Assembly: GCA_036277115.1 (NCBI GenBank) | Contig: DASUNM010000021.1 | Coordinates: 248,001-312,000, forward strand | Reading direction: 5' to 3' | Length of the DNA stretch: 64,000 nucleotides | Origin: Pyrinomonadaceae bacterium | Lineage (GTDB): Bacteria; Acidobacteriota; Blastocatellia; Pyrinomonadales; Pyrinomonadaceae | The notes under the pieces: model-generated | The model's input: only the letters and a program-made list of their open reading frames with translations | Told to the model about the DNA's origin: nothing | Databases searched by the model: none | Translations under genes and position numbers: made by a program | Shown: one piece after another, positions 17,353 to 26,170 of the stretch | Layout: the number at the start of each line of letters is the position of its first letter | Numbering within the stretch: the first letter of the stretch is position 1

Positions 17353-18342
17353 ATGAAGACACAACGAATTTCTTTGAGCCTGTTAATGGCCCTGATGTTG
17401 GCGCTGCCGGCCGGTTTCAACTCGGCCTCGGCGCAGGACGCAAGCCAGAATCAGGCGAGCGCGCTGATGCGCGGTTATCGCACGGGCTACTCTGATGGCT
17501 ATCCGGCCGGTGTTCAGGATTCCGCGAAGCGAGCCGACCGTGACGTCCGCGCAAAAGCTGAGTACCAGCAAGCCGACCGCGCATATTCAGCGGCCCACGG
17601 CAGTTTAGACGAGTATCGCAACGGATACCGGCAAGGTTTCGAAGCCGGCTACAGCGCGGGCTATGACCGTCGAAACTTCGATTCAACCATCCCCGAAGAC
17701 TTGAAGATTCGCGACACGAGCGACGATTCGCAAGCCCCGGTGTCGACGAACACTAATCAGCCCGATAACAACACCCCGAACACAACCAACAGCGGAAGCC
17801 TGATCGTGATTCCCCGCGACACGATCATGCGCGTCGAGTTGCTTTCAAACCTCGCGACCGATGCGTCGCAAAAAGGCGACCGCTTCGAAGCTAAGGTCCT
17901 CGAGCCCGCCGAATATGAAGGCGCGGTCATCCTCGGCCAGGTCACGCGCGTGCAGCGGCCCGGCAAAGTGAAGGGGACTGCCGAATTGCAATTGGCCTTC
18001 GAGCAAATCCGTTTGCCCGACGGCCGGTCAGCGCAGATGAGCGCGCAAGTGATCGAAGTTCTCCCAACCGGCGCGAGCCAGGGCGTCGGCAAAGTGGATC
18101 AGGAAGGCGGCGTGAAGGGTAAAGACTCCACGAAGGGCGACGTCGCCAAGGTTGGCGCGGCAACCGGAATCGGCGCTGTTATCGGCGCCATCTTCGGAGG
18201 CGGCAGTGGCGCGGCCATCGGCGCGACGATCGGTGCGGGTGTCGGCACGGCGGGCGTCATGCGCGAGCGCGGCAAAGACATCTATCTTTATACCGGCCAG
18301 CAACTGCGGATTCGCACCGCAGGCGAAGCTGAGATCCAATAA
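17353..18342 (+). CDS. Secreted protein with C-terminal glycine-zipper segment
   Basis: 329 aa. There is a signal peptide (RISLSLLMALMLALPAGFNSASA). Then come two copies of a Gly/Tyr-rich motif (MRGYRTGYSDGYPAGVQ and YRNGYRQGFEAGYSAGYDRR), an Asn/Thr-rich linker and a beta-rich middle domain (IVIPRDTIMRVELLSNLATD ... GAVILGQVTRVQRPGKVKG). A glycine zipper (GAATGIGAVIGAIFGGGSGAAIGATIGAGVG, about 275-305) probably inserts in or lines a membrane. The C-terminal strand is YLYTGQQLRIRT. It is probably periplasmic or outer-membrane associated. Function is unknown; similar architectures are common in Acidobacteria. Confidence 0.75.
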   Translation: MKTQRISLSLLMALMLALPAGFNSASAQDASQNQASALMRGYRTGYSDGYPAGVQDSAKRADRDVRAKAEYQQADRAYSAAHGSLDEYRNGYRQGFEAGYSAGYDRRNFDSTIPEDLKIRDTSDDSQAPVSTNTNQPDNNTPNTTNSGSLIVIPRDTIMRVELLSNLATDASQKGDRFEAKVLEPAEYEGAVILGQVTRVQRPGKVKGTAELQLAFEQIRLPDGRSAQMSAQVIEVLPTGASQGVGKVDQEGGVKGKDSTKGDVAKVGAATGIGAVIGAIFGGGSGAAIGATIGAGVGTAGVMRERGKDIYLYTGQQLRIRTAGEAEIQ

Positions 18343-18352
18343 ACCCAAAAGC

Positions 18353-18419
18353 AGTTTCGAGTTTCGGGTTCAGAGTTTCGAGTTCGTTTACGGAACTCGA
18401 AACTCTAAACTCGAAACTG
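18353..18419. repeat. TTTCGAG/CTCGAAA inverted repeat
   Basis: The left arm is made of GTTTCGAGTTTCGGGTT words and the right arm of AACTCGAAACTCTAAACTCG, forming a long imperfect hairpin immediately before the next start codon. It is the same family as the spacers in the tRNA array (56984-57056, 57516-57590). Confidence 0.75.
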
Positions 18420-19220
18420 ATGCCGATCATCACTCTACTTACAGATTTCGGGATACAGGACTATTTCGTCGCTGCGATGAAGGGCGTGATTCTCTCGATC
18501 AATCCGCACGCGACAATCGTCGATCTGACGCACGAAATTCCTCCACAGGATATTAAGGCCGCGGCCTTCACCCTCTTTGCCTGCTACAAAGACTTTCCGG
18601 CCGGCACGATTCATCTTGCGGTGGTCGATCCCGGCGTCGGTTCAACTCGACGACCGATCCTTGTGGAAAGCGGGCATCAATTCTTCATCGGTCCCAATAA
18701 CGGCTTGTTCAGTTGGATTATTGACCGGGAGCGGGAGTTCACGGCCTGGCAGATCGCGAACGAGCAGCTCTTCAAAAAACCGGTCAGTTCAACATTCCAT
18801 GGGCGCGACGTATTTGCTCCGGTGGCCGCCGCGCTTTCAACCGGCGTTTCTCCCGAAAGTTGTGGGGCGCCCCTTTTCGATCTCGTAGCGCTTGAGCGGC
18901 TTGCGCCGCGACAGACTCAGAACGGCTTCGAAGGCTCAGTCATTCACATAGATCGCTTTGGCAACTGCATCACAAACTTCACGTCGGAACACATCGACGA
19001 AGAGCGAATTGCCGCCGGCGCGAAATTGATCGTCAACGATAAAGAAGTCAGTTCCATGCGGAAGTTCTTTGCCGATCAAAGCGGTCCGAAGAATGAAATG
19101 TTTATGCTCGTAGGCAGCGCCGGCTTTGTCGAAATCGCCGCGCAAAATGCTTCAGCGGCGGCGATTTTGCCGGCCAAGCGGGGCGACTCAGTCTTGCTTC
19201 TGCATGACGACCATGCGTAG
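18420..19220 (+). CDS. SAM hydroxide adenosyltransferase (DUF62 / chlorinase-fluorinase family)
   Basis: 266 aa. Starts directly with PIITLLTDFGIQDYFVAAMKG, followed by VDLTHEIPPQDIKAAAF, HLAVVDPGVGSTRRPI, GPNNGLFSWI, TFHGRDVFAPVAA and the C-terminal HIDRFGNCITNF. All are signature blocks of the DUF62 family, which hydrolyses S-adenosylmethionine to adenosine and methionine using hydroxide. Family members with a halide pocket are rare and need specific residues that cannot be judged here. The length is normal. It ends exactly where the citrate synthase frame opens, but the spacing suggests separate start control. Confidence 0.9.
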   Translation: MPIITLLTDFGIQDYFVAAMKGVILSINPHATIVDLTHEIPPQDIKAAAFTLFACYKDFPAGTIHLAVVDPGVGSTRRPILVESGHQFFIGPNNGLFSWIIDREREFTAWQIANEQLFKKPVSSTFHGRDVFAPVAAALSTGVSPESCGAPLFDLVALERLAPRQTQNGFEGSVIHIDRFGNCITNFTSEHIDEERIAAGAKLIVNDKEVSSMRKFFADQSGPKNEMFMLVGSAGFVEIAAQNASAAAILPAKRGDSVLLLHDDHA

Positions 19221-19304
19221 ATGCGGCGACGATTCCTGCTCGCTTGTCTCTCCACAAACGCTCTGCTATCTTCAAATTTAATTCAAACCCTGAAGGACAA
19301 ACAG

Positions 19305-20465
19305 ATGGACAAAGCGAAGCAAGGCGGCGCAGCCAGCGCAGTAGCCACCGGACTGCGAGGCGTAGTCGCGGCTGCCTCATCAATCGGCGACGTCAACGGA
19401 GAAAAAGGCGAGCTGATTTATCAGGGCGTGAACATTCACGACCTGGCCACGAAATCTACATTCGAAGAAGTCGTATTCCTGCTTTGGAATGGCCGCTTGC
19501 CCAAGCGCGACGAGTTGGACGAACTGAAGCAGAACCTCGCAGCGTCTTACGCGCTTCCCTGGCAGGTGTCCGAACTCATCAAAGGCATGACTGAGCGAGT
19601 TCCGCGTAGCGCCGATCCGATGGATCGTTTGCGTACTGTGGTTTCGGCGCTCGGGATGTTGGATGAGGAAGCAAAGGATCTTTCGCGTGAAAACAGCATC
19701 AAAGTTGCCACCCGCCTGACGGCCCGGTTTGCCACGATCGTCGCCGCGATTGACCGCACTCGAAATGGCCTCGAGCCGATTGAGCCAAAGGCCGATCTTA
19801 GTATCGCAACGAACTTTCTTTACATGCTCAAGGGCGAGATGCCTGACGAGTTCGACGCTCACGCCATGGACGTCGCGCTGATTCTGCAAGCTGATCACGA
19901 ACTCAACGCTTCGACGTTTACCGCGCGTGTCGTCGCCGGCACGCTCGCCGACATGTACAGCGCAGTCACCGCTGCTTTGGGCGCTCTGTCGGGACCGCTG
20001 CACGGTGGCGCAAACACCGCAATCATGAAGATCCTTCTGGAAATCGACGACGTGAATAAAGTCGAAGACTACGTCAAAGACGCGCTGGCGAAGAAAAAGA
20101 AAATCATGGGATTCGGGCACGCAGTTTACAAGACGGAAGATCCCCGCGCGACTCACCTGCGCCGCTTCTCGAAAGAGATGGGCGAGCGCAAGGGCGACTC
20201 CAAGTGGTACGACATCACCGCGAAGCTGGAAGAAATAATGAAGCGCGAGAAGGGTCTGCTGCCGAATGTGGATGCCTATTCAGCTTCGACTTACTACATG
20301 ATGGGAATTCCGCTGGATCTCTACACGCCGATCTTTGCCATCAGCCGCATCAGTGGTTGGACGGCGCACATTTTGGAACAGTACGCCGACAACAAACTCA
20401 TACGGCCGCGCGCAGAATACGTCGGGCCACGCAACGTGCCCTATGTGCCGATTGACGAGCGGTAA
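19305..20465 (+). CDS. gltA: Citrate synthase
   Basis: 386 aa from the ATG at 19305, which has GAAGGA eight bases upstream; the frame is open from 19221, but those codons are not family-like. It condenses oxaloacetate with acetyl-CoA (or 2-methylcitrate-type propionyl-CoA). Motifs are IYQGVNIHDLA, FEEVVFLLWNGRLP, DHELNASTFTARV, GALSGPLHGGAN with catalytic His, IMGFGHAVYKTEDPRA with the second His, and the C-terminal ARISGW-like SRISGWTAHILEQ plus RPRAEYVGP. The short length and missing N-terminal domain match the Gram-positive/archaeal-type dimeric enzyme rather than the hexameric proteobacterial form. Confidence 0.95.
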   Translation: MDKAKQGGAASAVATGLRGVVAAASSIGDVNGEKGELIYQGVNIHDLATKSTFEEVVFLLWNGRLPKRDELDELKQNLAASYALPWQVSELIKGMTERVPRSADPMDRLRTVVSALGMLDEEAKDLSRENSIKVATRLTARFATIVAAIDRTRNGLEPIEPKADLSIATNFLYMLKGEMPDEFDAHAMDVALILQADHELNASTFTARVVAGTLADMYSAVTAALGALSGPLHGGANTAIMKILLEIDDVNKVEDYVKDALAKKKKIMGFGHAVYKTEDPRATHLRRFSKEMGERKGDSKWYDITAKLEEIMKREKGLLPNVDAYSASTYYMMGIPLDLYTPIFAISRISGWTAHILEQYADNKLIRPRAEYVGPRNVPYVPIDER

Positions 20466-20475
20466 CTGTTACTGG

Positions 20476-22503
20476 CTACGGTGCCTTCTTCTTAATGGAG
20501 GCTGTACCGCTATCTTTAACTACGTTCCCGTCGAGTAACACCTTCACAACCCACGTATCGTCAACGGCGGGCGCCGTGTCTCTAAGGCGCAGAATCATTT
20601 CTGATCCTGCAAAAGGCCCGGCTCCGACCACTTGATACTCAGCAGTCTTGTCCCCCTTGCTGATTTCAAACGAAAGCGCAGGTCCCGCCGGTTTACATAA
20701 CTGCGTAGGGATCAAGTCTTCGCCTTCCAAGGTAATCATCTTTCCGTCGATGGTCGCCGACTCTAACTTCGGCGCCGGGGCAATAAAGAAGCAGAAACAA
20801 TCTGCGCCTGTTTGCTGAGCGGCAAGGGCACCGCCTAGTAGGACAGTCCCGGTCCAACATCCGGCTGGGCCGGAGGGCATTTCAACTACTAGTTCCGCCA
20901 CTTTCCTTGAAAGGACCTTCGCAGTCATAGTGGCGCCGTCCGGTTTAGTTAGCTTCACTTGCAACGGATACGTTGGCGAGTCAATGAAGCCCGACCCCTT
21001 GATTGTGAGTTTTCCTTTTTCAGGCTTGTCCTGCGTCACATCAGAAATTGTCGGCTGAGAGGGTGCCGGATAGTGAATCAGATACTCGCGAACATTGCTC
21101 TCGAGCGGCGCTGCAGAACCGCCTGCGGGATTTGGTTTTGTGACTTTGAAGTGGATCTTTGTGTCAGAACCTATCGGATCAGTTAGTTTGAACGAGAAGC
21201 GTTGGATTTGGTCGTCAGATTTATCCGTTATCACCTGAAAATCTTTGAGCTTAAGTTTGTCTTTTCCGTCGATTACCAGCGAGCCCCCAGTGAAGTACGC
21301 ACCTTTAATAAAGCCCGTGCGCACGCCGCCGCCCGCTTCAGTGTCCGCCCAAAAGCATGGCAACTCCGCGCTGGCGCAGCCGTCAAAAGCGTCAAATCCA
21401 ATTTCATCTACTTTCGCTGCGATTGCAGTGGTGTTGACAGACATAACTCCGTCGACAACCACGGTTACGTTGTTGAGACTCACGTTGTCCAGATATGTCA
21501 GGGTTCGGAAGGACTTTGCCTTACTGCCGTCTTTGACCGTGATCACCTTAACGCCGTCTTTCTCATTCTCCTGTAACCCCATCTCGGTTAAGCAGACTTC
21601 GTAATCAGGGGCGGGTTTTTCGATCGAGTGTTCCTTGATACTGACGTAACAAGGTAAAGCTGTGCGCAGCTCGGCCAACTGGTTTTTGTCAAAGCCTAAA
21701 TTGAGAGCCGCCAACACATCATTCTCGATTTTCTTATCCAAGAGCATTTGTAGAGGCGCAAAGAACAGCGCCGGAGATTTGAGATAAAGCTTCTTGAAGC
21801 CAGGTGTTAAGAAGCGCTCGATGGGAAAAAAGCCCACAACTATTTCGGCGCCTTGTTTAGGTATCGCTCTGTTTGTCCGGTAGCCAAAATCGCTGATGTT
21901 ATTCAACTGTTCGATCGTTGAATCAGGCCATACTTCCCTCATGCCCGGTACAAACACCCCGCTAAAGGCACTCAATTGCTTTGTAAAGATCTCCCGCCCG
22001 ACTGGAAATGGGTATGCGCCCGCCAGACTGCCGGCGAAGGTGAGTAGACGCATAGTCCAGGCTCTTTTCGTCCACATCTTGGCGTCCAGGAATTGGCCGC
22101 GCACCACTCGGTATTCTTCACTCGCGATTTGATTTGAATAGGTTGGCCGTTGATATCTGCCGTCAATGTGTTCGGAAGACGTGCCTTTTGCCTCGCCGCC
22201 ACGGAGTGCCCATCTACTGTAGTCAATGTAGATTCCGTGAAGGATGAACGAAGCGTCAGGGCTCTTATTTCCAATATTCACTTCGACCACGGCATAGTTG
22301 TTAGCGATTTCTTCACCGAAAATTCGTCGGGCATCAACGCGAGGAATCAAAACGGCGTGAACTCTAAGGCTCTCGCCGACGCTGGTGAGCGTGGTTAGAC
22401 CGGATCCATTCGCGCCGGTGCCTCCCTGGTTATTAGCGGCTTGGCCAAAGCCAGTCGCGCAAAAATAAGTGACGAGTAAGAGAGAAGTAATTAAGCGCTT
22501 CAT
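20476..22503 (-). CDS. Large secreted protein with IPT/TIG-like domains
   Basis: 675 aa from the ATG at 22503 with AAGGAG upstream; the frame extends to 22698 but without a plausible start. The signal peptide is KRLITSLLLVTYFCATGFGQA. A middle region of about 350 residues has no recognised fold. The C-terminal third contains repeated immunoglobulin-like IPT/TIG strands (QPTISDVTQDKPEKGKLTIKGSGF, PAPKLESATIDGKMITLEGEDL). It is presumably exported to the periplasm or cell surface. No catalytic motif was found, and adhesion or scaffold roles are possible. It is transcribed alone, converging with citrate synthase. Confidence 0.75.
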   Translation of the reverse strand: MKRLITSLLLVTYFCATGFGQAANNQGGTGANGSGLTTLTSVGESLRVHAVLIPRVDARRIFGEEIANNYAVVEVNIGNKSPDASFILHGIYIDYSRWALRGGEAKGTSSEHIDGRYQRPTYSNQIASEEYRVVRGQFLDAKMWTKRAWTMRLLTFAGSLAGAYPFPVGREIFTKQLSAFSGVFVPGMREVWPDSTIEQLNNISDFGYRTNRAIPKQGAEIVVGFFPIERFLTPGFKKLYLKSPALFFAPLQMLLDKKIENDVLAALNLGFDKNQLAELRTALPCYVSIKEHSIEKPAPDYEVCLTEMGLQENEKDGVKVITVKDGSKAKSFRTLTYLDNVSLNNVTVVVDGVMSVNTTAIAAKVDEIGFDAFDGCASAELPCFWADTEAGGGVRTGFIKGAYFTGGSLVIDGKDKLKLKDFQVITDKSDDQIQRFSFKLTDPIGSDTKIHFKVTKPNPAGGSAAPLESNVREYLIHYPAPSQPTISDVTQDKPEKGKLTIKGSGFIDSPTYPLQVKLTKPDGATMTAKVLSRKVAELVVEMPSGPAGCWTGTVLLGGALAAQQTGADCFCFFIAPAPKLESATIDGKMITLEGEDLIPTQLCKPAGPALSFEISKGDKTAEYQVVGAGPFAGSEMILRLRDTAPAVDDTWVVKVLLDGNVVKDSGTASIKKKAP

Positions 22504-22834
22504 GAAGGGACTCCTTTTGTTCGTGAGACTGTCACCGGCTCGGCTTTCAAATGTGCAACGACAACTCGCTAGACAGGGTGCTCTCGCGAGATATCCCAGA
22601 AGGGTTTTCGTTTCTTTTTCCGGTAGTTCGGCGTCCGTCAATGTCTGAGAAGCAGGAAGCCGAAAACAGGTGTTGGGACTACGGGGCCTTATTAACAAAC
22701 CCGGTAATCCCTGTCAACGGAAATTTCCCTACGACCTATATGTCTAAAACGGATGAAGACGTTTCGCCAGCGGGAGCGGGACAGATCGATACTTGCCCTT
22801 GCGAAGTTGTGAAGAGTGAAAAAAATGGAAGGGT
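22504..22834. other. Intergenic region between two minus-strand genes
   Basis: About 330 bases upstream of the IPT/TIG protein gene and downstream of the NYN gene. Apart from the AAGGAG ribosome site next to 22503, I see no tRNA, strong palindrome or family-like frame. It presumably contains the promoter of the secreted protein gene. Confidence 0.5.
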
Positions 22835-23680
22835 CTACTGCTCGTCAGTCACGCGCACGAATTCCACCGCACCTGAAAATCCATCCGCGCCTTCCCCTCC
22901 GTTTGATTGGATGATCGATCCAATCGCCGGATGAACGGGTTGCTCCGTTCTGTTTGCGTCCGCGCACGATGGCACAGTCGCCACCGGTTCATTGAATGGT
23001 GCGGGCGGCGGTGGCTGTTGCGAATAGTGAATCTCGCGGTCTTCGTATTTGTTCGGGTGGACGAATTCCTTGCGAACTCGGTCAGCGATCTCACCCAGAT
23101 CGATGAAGCAGTCCGCGACGTCGATCAGCTTCGGCGCTGAATTCGATCTAAAGCCGGCAATCTCAACCCGGCAACCTTTGTAGGCCACCGCGTTAACCGC
23201 GTAGACAAAGTCTTCATCTCCGGAGACCAGCACGGCAGTGTCGTAACGCCCCGCAAGAGAAAGCATGTCGACGGCGATCTCGACATCGAGGTTCGCTTTG
23301 CGCGATCCGTCATAGAAAGTTTTCAGCTCCTTCTGCACGACGCGAAAACCATTGCGTCGCATCCAGAGCAGAAAGCCTTGCTGACGTTCAGCTCCCGCAT
23401 CCACACCGGTGTAAAAGAAAGCTCTAAATAAACGGCCATCGCCCAGCAGCACACGCAGCAACTTGTTGTAGTCGATATCGATATTGTGAAATCGCGCTGC
23501 GTGAAACAGATTGTTTCCATCAATAAAAATCGCCACTTTTCCGCGATGGCCGAACTGCAAAGAGACATTGTTCGACGAGTCAAAGTGGTTCACGATAATA
23601 AGCTCCGTTAGTGTTTTGAAATCGCTTCTAGCATGCCGCTGGCCACAGCCGTCGGTCAAGTGGGCCAAAAACGCGCTCAT
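22835..23680 (-). CDS. NYN-domain (LabA/DUF88 PIN-like) ribonuclease-type protein
   Basis: About 250-281 aa; the start is uncertain because the first ~45 residues are not conserved, and a start near KVAIFIDGNN is likelier. The core VAIFIDGNNLFHAA (first Asp), NLDVEIAVDMLSLAG (second Asp) and VLVSGDEDFVYAV (third Asp pair), followed by VEIAGFRSNSAPKLIDVADCFIDL, is the LabA-like NYN domain. This PIN-related fold has a metal-binding acidic triad and acts as a putative RNase. The C-terminal 70 residues are Pro-rich and disordered. It lies divergent from the zinc-ribbon gene. The RNA target is unknown. Confidence 0.85.
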   Translation of the reverse strand: MSAFLAHLTDGCGQRHARSDFKTLTELIIVNHFDSSNNVSLQFGHRGKVAIFIDGNNLFHAARFHNIDIDYNKLLRVLLGDGRLFRAFFYTGVDAGAERQQGFLLWMRRNGFRVVQKELKTFYDGSRKANLDVEIAVDMLSLAGRYDTAVLVSGDEDFVYAVNAVAYKGCRVEIAGFRSNSAPKLIDVADCFIDLGEIADRVRKEFVHPNKYEDREIHYSQQPPPPAPFNEPVATVPSCADANRTEQPVHPAIGSIIQSNGGEGADGFSGAVEFVRVTDEQ

Positions 23681-23711
23681 AACGCGTGTATAATCTGGCT
23701 GAGGTTTTCAG

Positions 23712-24752
23712 TTGGCGACTCTCGACGATCAGATGCTTACAGACAGCGTCGAATCGACGCAGGCGCCGCGCGCGTTCACCGCGAGCGAGCTGGTCCCATG
23801 TCCTTCGTGTTCAAGAGCGAATCCGCCCACGCGCGCGAACTGCTTGTACTGTGGCGCGGGGTTGGGCATCAGTGTGGAGGCCCCGCCAGCAAACGCGACC
23901 GGTACAGCTCCTGAACCCGTTCCATCCTCCGAGCAAAGAACAGAAGATGTTGTACATGTGGTGGCGGTGCCGGCCCGCGCTGACGGAAGGGAAGTAAGCG
24001 CCGAGACTGCGCATCTGCTAAACCTTGCGCCGCCGGAATTGAACGCACTCTTGAGTGCAAGAGTGGCGCCTCTGTATGCAACCTCTGCCGCTGAGCAGGC
24101 ACAAGCGATTTCGGAGAAGTTACGAAGGGCGGGGATTGAGCCTGTAACAATTTCAGACGCGCAGCTGAACCCGGCAACACCGCCAAAGCAAATTGCCGCC
24201 CTCACGATAGCAAAGGATGCTTTAACTGCTTCGGCGCGCCGAACGGGAGAGAGAATGTCAGTGCCCTGGAATGATGTAGTGCTGATTGTTCTCGGCCGCT
24301 TGTTCTTTACGACGACTGAGGTTGAACAGAAGCGCGACAAATCAAAGCAAGTACTCGACGAACGCCAGCTAACCTCAGACGAAGCGGTGCTCGACATTTA
24401 CTCTCGTGCTGATGAGACCGGCTGGCGAATTCGCGCGGGCAGCTTCGACTTCTCATGCCTCGGCGCGGAGAAGAAGCCAATCGCTTTTGAAAACTTTCGC
24501 GCGCTGACTGAGGTGCTGCGAAGAAACAGCCCGCACGCTGTGGGCGACGATAGTTACGTTCGCATGCGCATTGCCTTGAATAAAGTGTGGCCGCTTGAGG
24601 CGCGAGCCAGCGCCAGTGAAAAACGTCGCACGCTGGTGCGCGAGATCAATGCTACAGCCACCATCAGCGACAACGAATTTCAATTCACACGATATTCGCG
24701 GCTGCTTCGATTTCTAGCGCCACAGTTGCAGAACGATGCCCAGCAATCGTAA
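23712..24752 (+). CDS. Zinc-ribbon protein of unknown function
   Basis: 346 aa from a TTG at 23712; the ATG at 23733 (MLTDSVES) is an equally good start. The N-terminus carries a double CxxC zinc ribbon (CPSC...CLYC). After an Ala/Pro linker there is a region related to MNLAPPELNALLSARVAPLYATSAAEQAQAISEKLRRAGI, apparently a helical signal-like domain. A C-terminal domain of ~150 residues follows (WNDVVLIVLGRLFFTTTEVEQKRD ... WRIRAGSFDFSCLG). I do not recognise a family. The stop overlaps the start of rlmB by 17 bases, indicating translational coupling with a ribosomal RNA methyltransferase. Confidence 0.7.
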   Translation: MATLDDQMLTDSVESTQAPRAFTASELVPCPSCSRANPPTRANCLYCGAGLGISVEAPPANATGTAPEPVPSSEQRTEDVVHVVAVPARADGREVSAETAHLLNLAPPELNALLSARVAPLYATSAAEQAQAISEKLRRAGIEPVTISDAQLNPATPPKQIAALTIAKDALTASARRTGERMSVPWNDVVLIVLGRLFFTTTEVEQKRDKSKQVLDERQLTSDEAVLDIYSRADETGWRIRAGSFDFSCLGAEKKPIAFENFRALTEVLRRNSPHAVGDDSYVRMRIALNKVWPLEARASASEKRRTLVREINATATISDNEFQFTRYSRLLRFLAPQLQNDAQQS

Positions 24753-25536
24753 AAACCAGCCTTCATCTCACGATCGGACGACTGAGATCTTCGGCGTCAA
24801 TCCGGTCATCGAGGCGTTGCGCGCGCGCAGGCGGCAGCTCCAGGAGATCACCATTGCGTCAGGAGCCAAAGACGGTCGTCTGCGCGAGTTAATTGAGTTG
24901 GCTCGTGCACAAGGTGTGCCGGTACATCAGGCGCCGCGGGTGACGCTCGACAAACGCGCAGGCAACGGAACTCATCAGGGTGTGGTGGCGCGCGTTGCCG
25001 CCGCGCATTACATCGACGCGGATGACTTGATTGAAACTATCGCTGAGCGTGTGGGCATGAATCCTGAACCACTCGCCCTGGTTCTGGACGGCATCGAAGA
25101 CCCGCATAATCTGGGCGCCATCTTGCGCACGGCTGAATGCGCACGGGTGGACGGCGTTTTCGTCCCGGAGCGTCGCGCCGTCGGGCTTACCGAAACGGTC
25201 GCCAAAGCCAGCGCGGGCGCTCTTGAGCACGTACAAGTCGCGCGCGCAACTAACCTCTCGCGTTTGATCGACAAACTCAAGGAGCGTAACGTGTGGGTCG
25301 TGGGCACGGCCGCCGAGGCCCAGTCGGATTACACTCAATGGGACTGGACGCGCGCCTCGGCGATCGTAATGGGCGGCGAAGGTTCAGGTTTACATCGACT
25401 GGTGCGCGAGCACTGCGATGCCGTCGTCAGAATTCCCGTCCTGGGCCAGATTGAATCACTGAACGTTTCGGTCGCGACGGGCGTAATCCTTTACGAGGCG
25501 TTGCGGCAACGCTCGGCCAATACAGGGAAAACCTGA
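24736..25536 (+). CDS. rlmB: 23S rRNA (guanosine-2'-O)-methyltransferase RlmB (TrmH family)
   Basis: 266 aa SPOUT-class enzyme. There is an N-terminal substrate-binding domain (EIFGVNPVIEALRARRRQLQEITIA), then the knotted SAM-binding domain with LVLDGIEDPHNLGAILRTAECARVDGVF (motif 1 with N and R), AIVMGGEGSGLHRLVREHCD (motif 2) and IPVLGQIESLNVSVATGVILYE (motif 3). It methylates the ribose of a 23S rRNA guanosine (G2251 in E. coli) in the cytoplasm. An Arg/Lys/Gln-rich N-terminus precedes the domain. It is coupled to the upstream zinc-ribbon gene by overlap. Confidence 0.93.
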   Translation: MPSNRKNQPSSHDRTTEIFGVNPVIEALRARRRQLQEITIASGAKDGRLRELIELARAQGVPVHQAPRVTLDKRAGNGTHQGVVARVAAAHYIDADDLIETIAERVGMNPEPLALVLDGIEDPHNLGAILRTAECARVDGVFVPERRAVGLTETVAKASAGALEHVQVARATNLSRLIDKLKERNVWVVGTAAEAQSDYTQWDWTRASAIVMGGEGSGLHRLVREHCDAVVRIPVLGQIESLNVSVATGVILYEALRQRSANTGKT

Positions 25537-25579
25537 AAACATCGTTCGACGACAACTCTGACGGAGGTGCCTTTTAAAA

Positions 25580-26092
25580 ATGTTCTGTCCCAAATGCGCA
25601 GCGCAAAATGTTGAAGGCGCGCATTTCTGCCGCGCATGCGGCGCGAATATCAGTCTGGTTCCGCAGGCGCTAACCGGACAGTTACCGGCGACGCCCGTTG
25701 AATACTCCGAGGGAAAAAAGAGTCGCAAGAACCAACCAACTCTTGATGGCGGCATCCGGGATGTATGTACCGGCTTTGGATTTCTGGCTGTAGCTGTGGC
25801 GCTGGCGATTTTTGGAAGACCAATCGGCGCGCAGGTTTGGTGGTTCTGGATGTTGTTGCCCGCGTTCGGGATGTTGGGTAACGGAATCTCGAAAATCGTG
25901 CGCGCAAACCAACTCAAGTCGTCGCAGTTTATTCCGCAACAGATTCAGTACGTGGCTCCTGAACGCATGGAGCCAGGCAGAACCAATGAACTTCGGCCGC
26001 CGGTCGCGAGCGTAACGGAAGGAACTACGCGTCACCTGGGAACCGAACCAGCGACTCGACATTTTGATCCGGTAAATCAGAAACCATCTTAG
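25580..26092 (+). CDS. Small zinc-ribbon membrane protein
   Basis: 170 aa. The N-terminal zinc ribbon is CPKC...CRAC (residues 3-22). Two hydrophobic segments follow (FGFLAVAVALAIFGRPIGAQVWWFWMLLPAFGMLGNGI), then a polar C-terminus. It is probably an inner-membrane protein with a cytoplasmic zinc finger, a layout very common in this phylum with no assigned role. GGAGGTGCC lies about a dozen bases upstream of the ATG. It sits between rlmB and aroDE and is likely co-transcribed with both. Confidence 0.75.
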   Translation: MFCPKCAAQNVEGAHFCRACGANISLVPQALTGQLPATPVEYSEGKKSRKNQPTLDGGIRDVCTGFGFLAVAVALAIFGRPIGAQVWWFWMLLPAFGMLGNGISKIVRANQLKSSQFIPQQIQYVAPERMEPGRTNELRPPVASVTEGTTRHLGTEPATRHFDPVNQKPS

Positions 26093-26170
26093 ACGCGGGG
26101 CGTGAACAATTGAGGTCAGCCATTTCGAGGCGATGGGAATCGACAAAACCATCGCCTCTAAGTCTGTTGG

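Noticed and set aside
18420..19220. Fluorinase or chlorinase for halometabolites
   Set aside because: Halide-specific residues cannot be seen, and the genomic context is housekeeping; hydroxide adenosyltransferase is the default reading.
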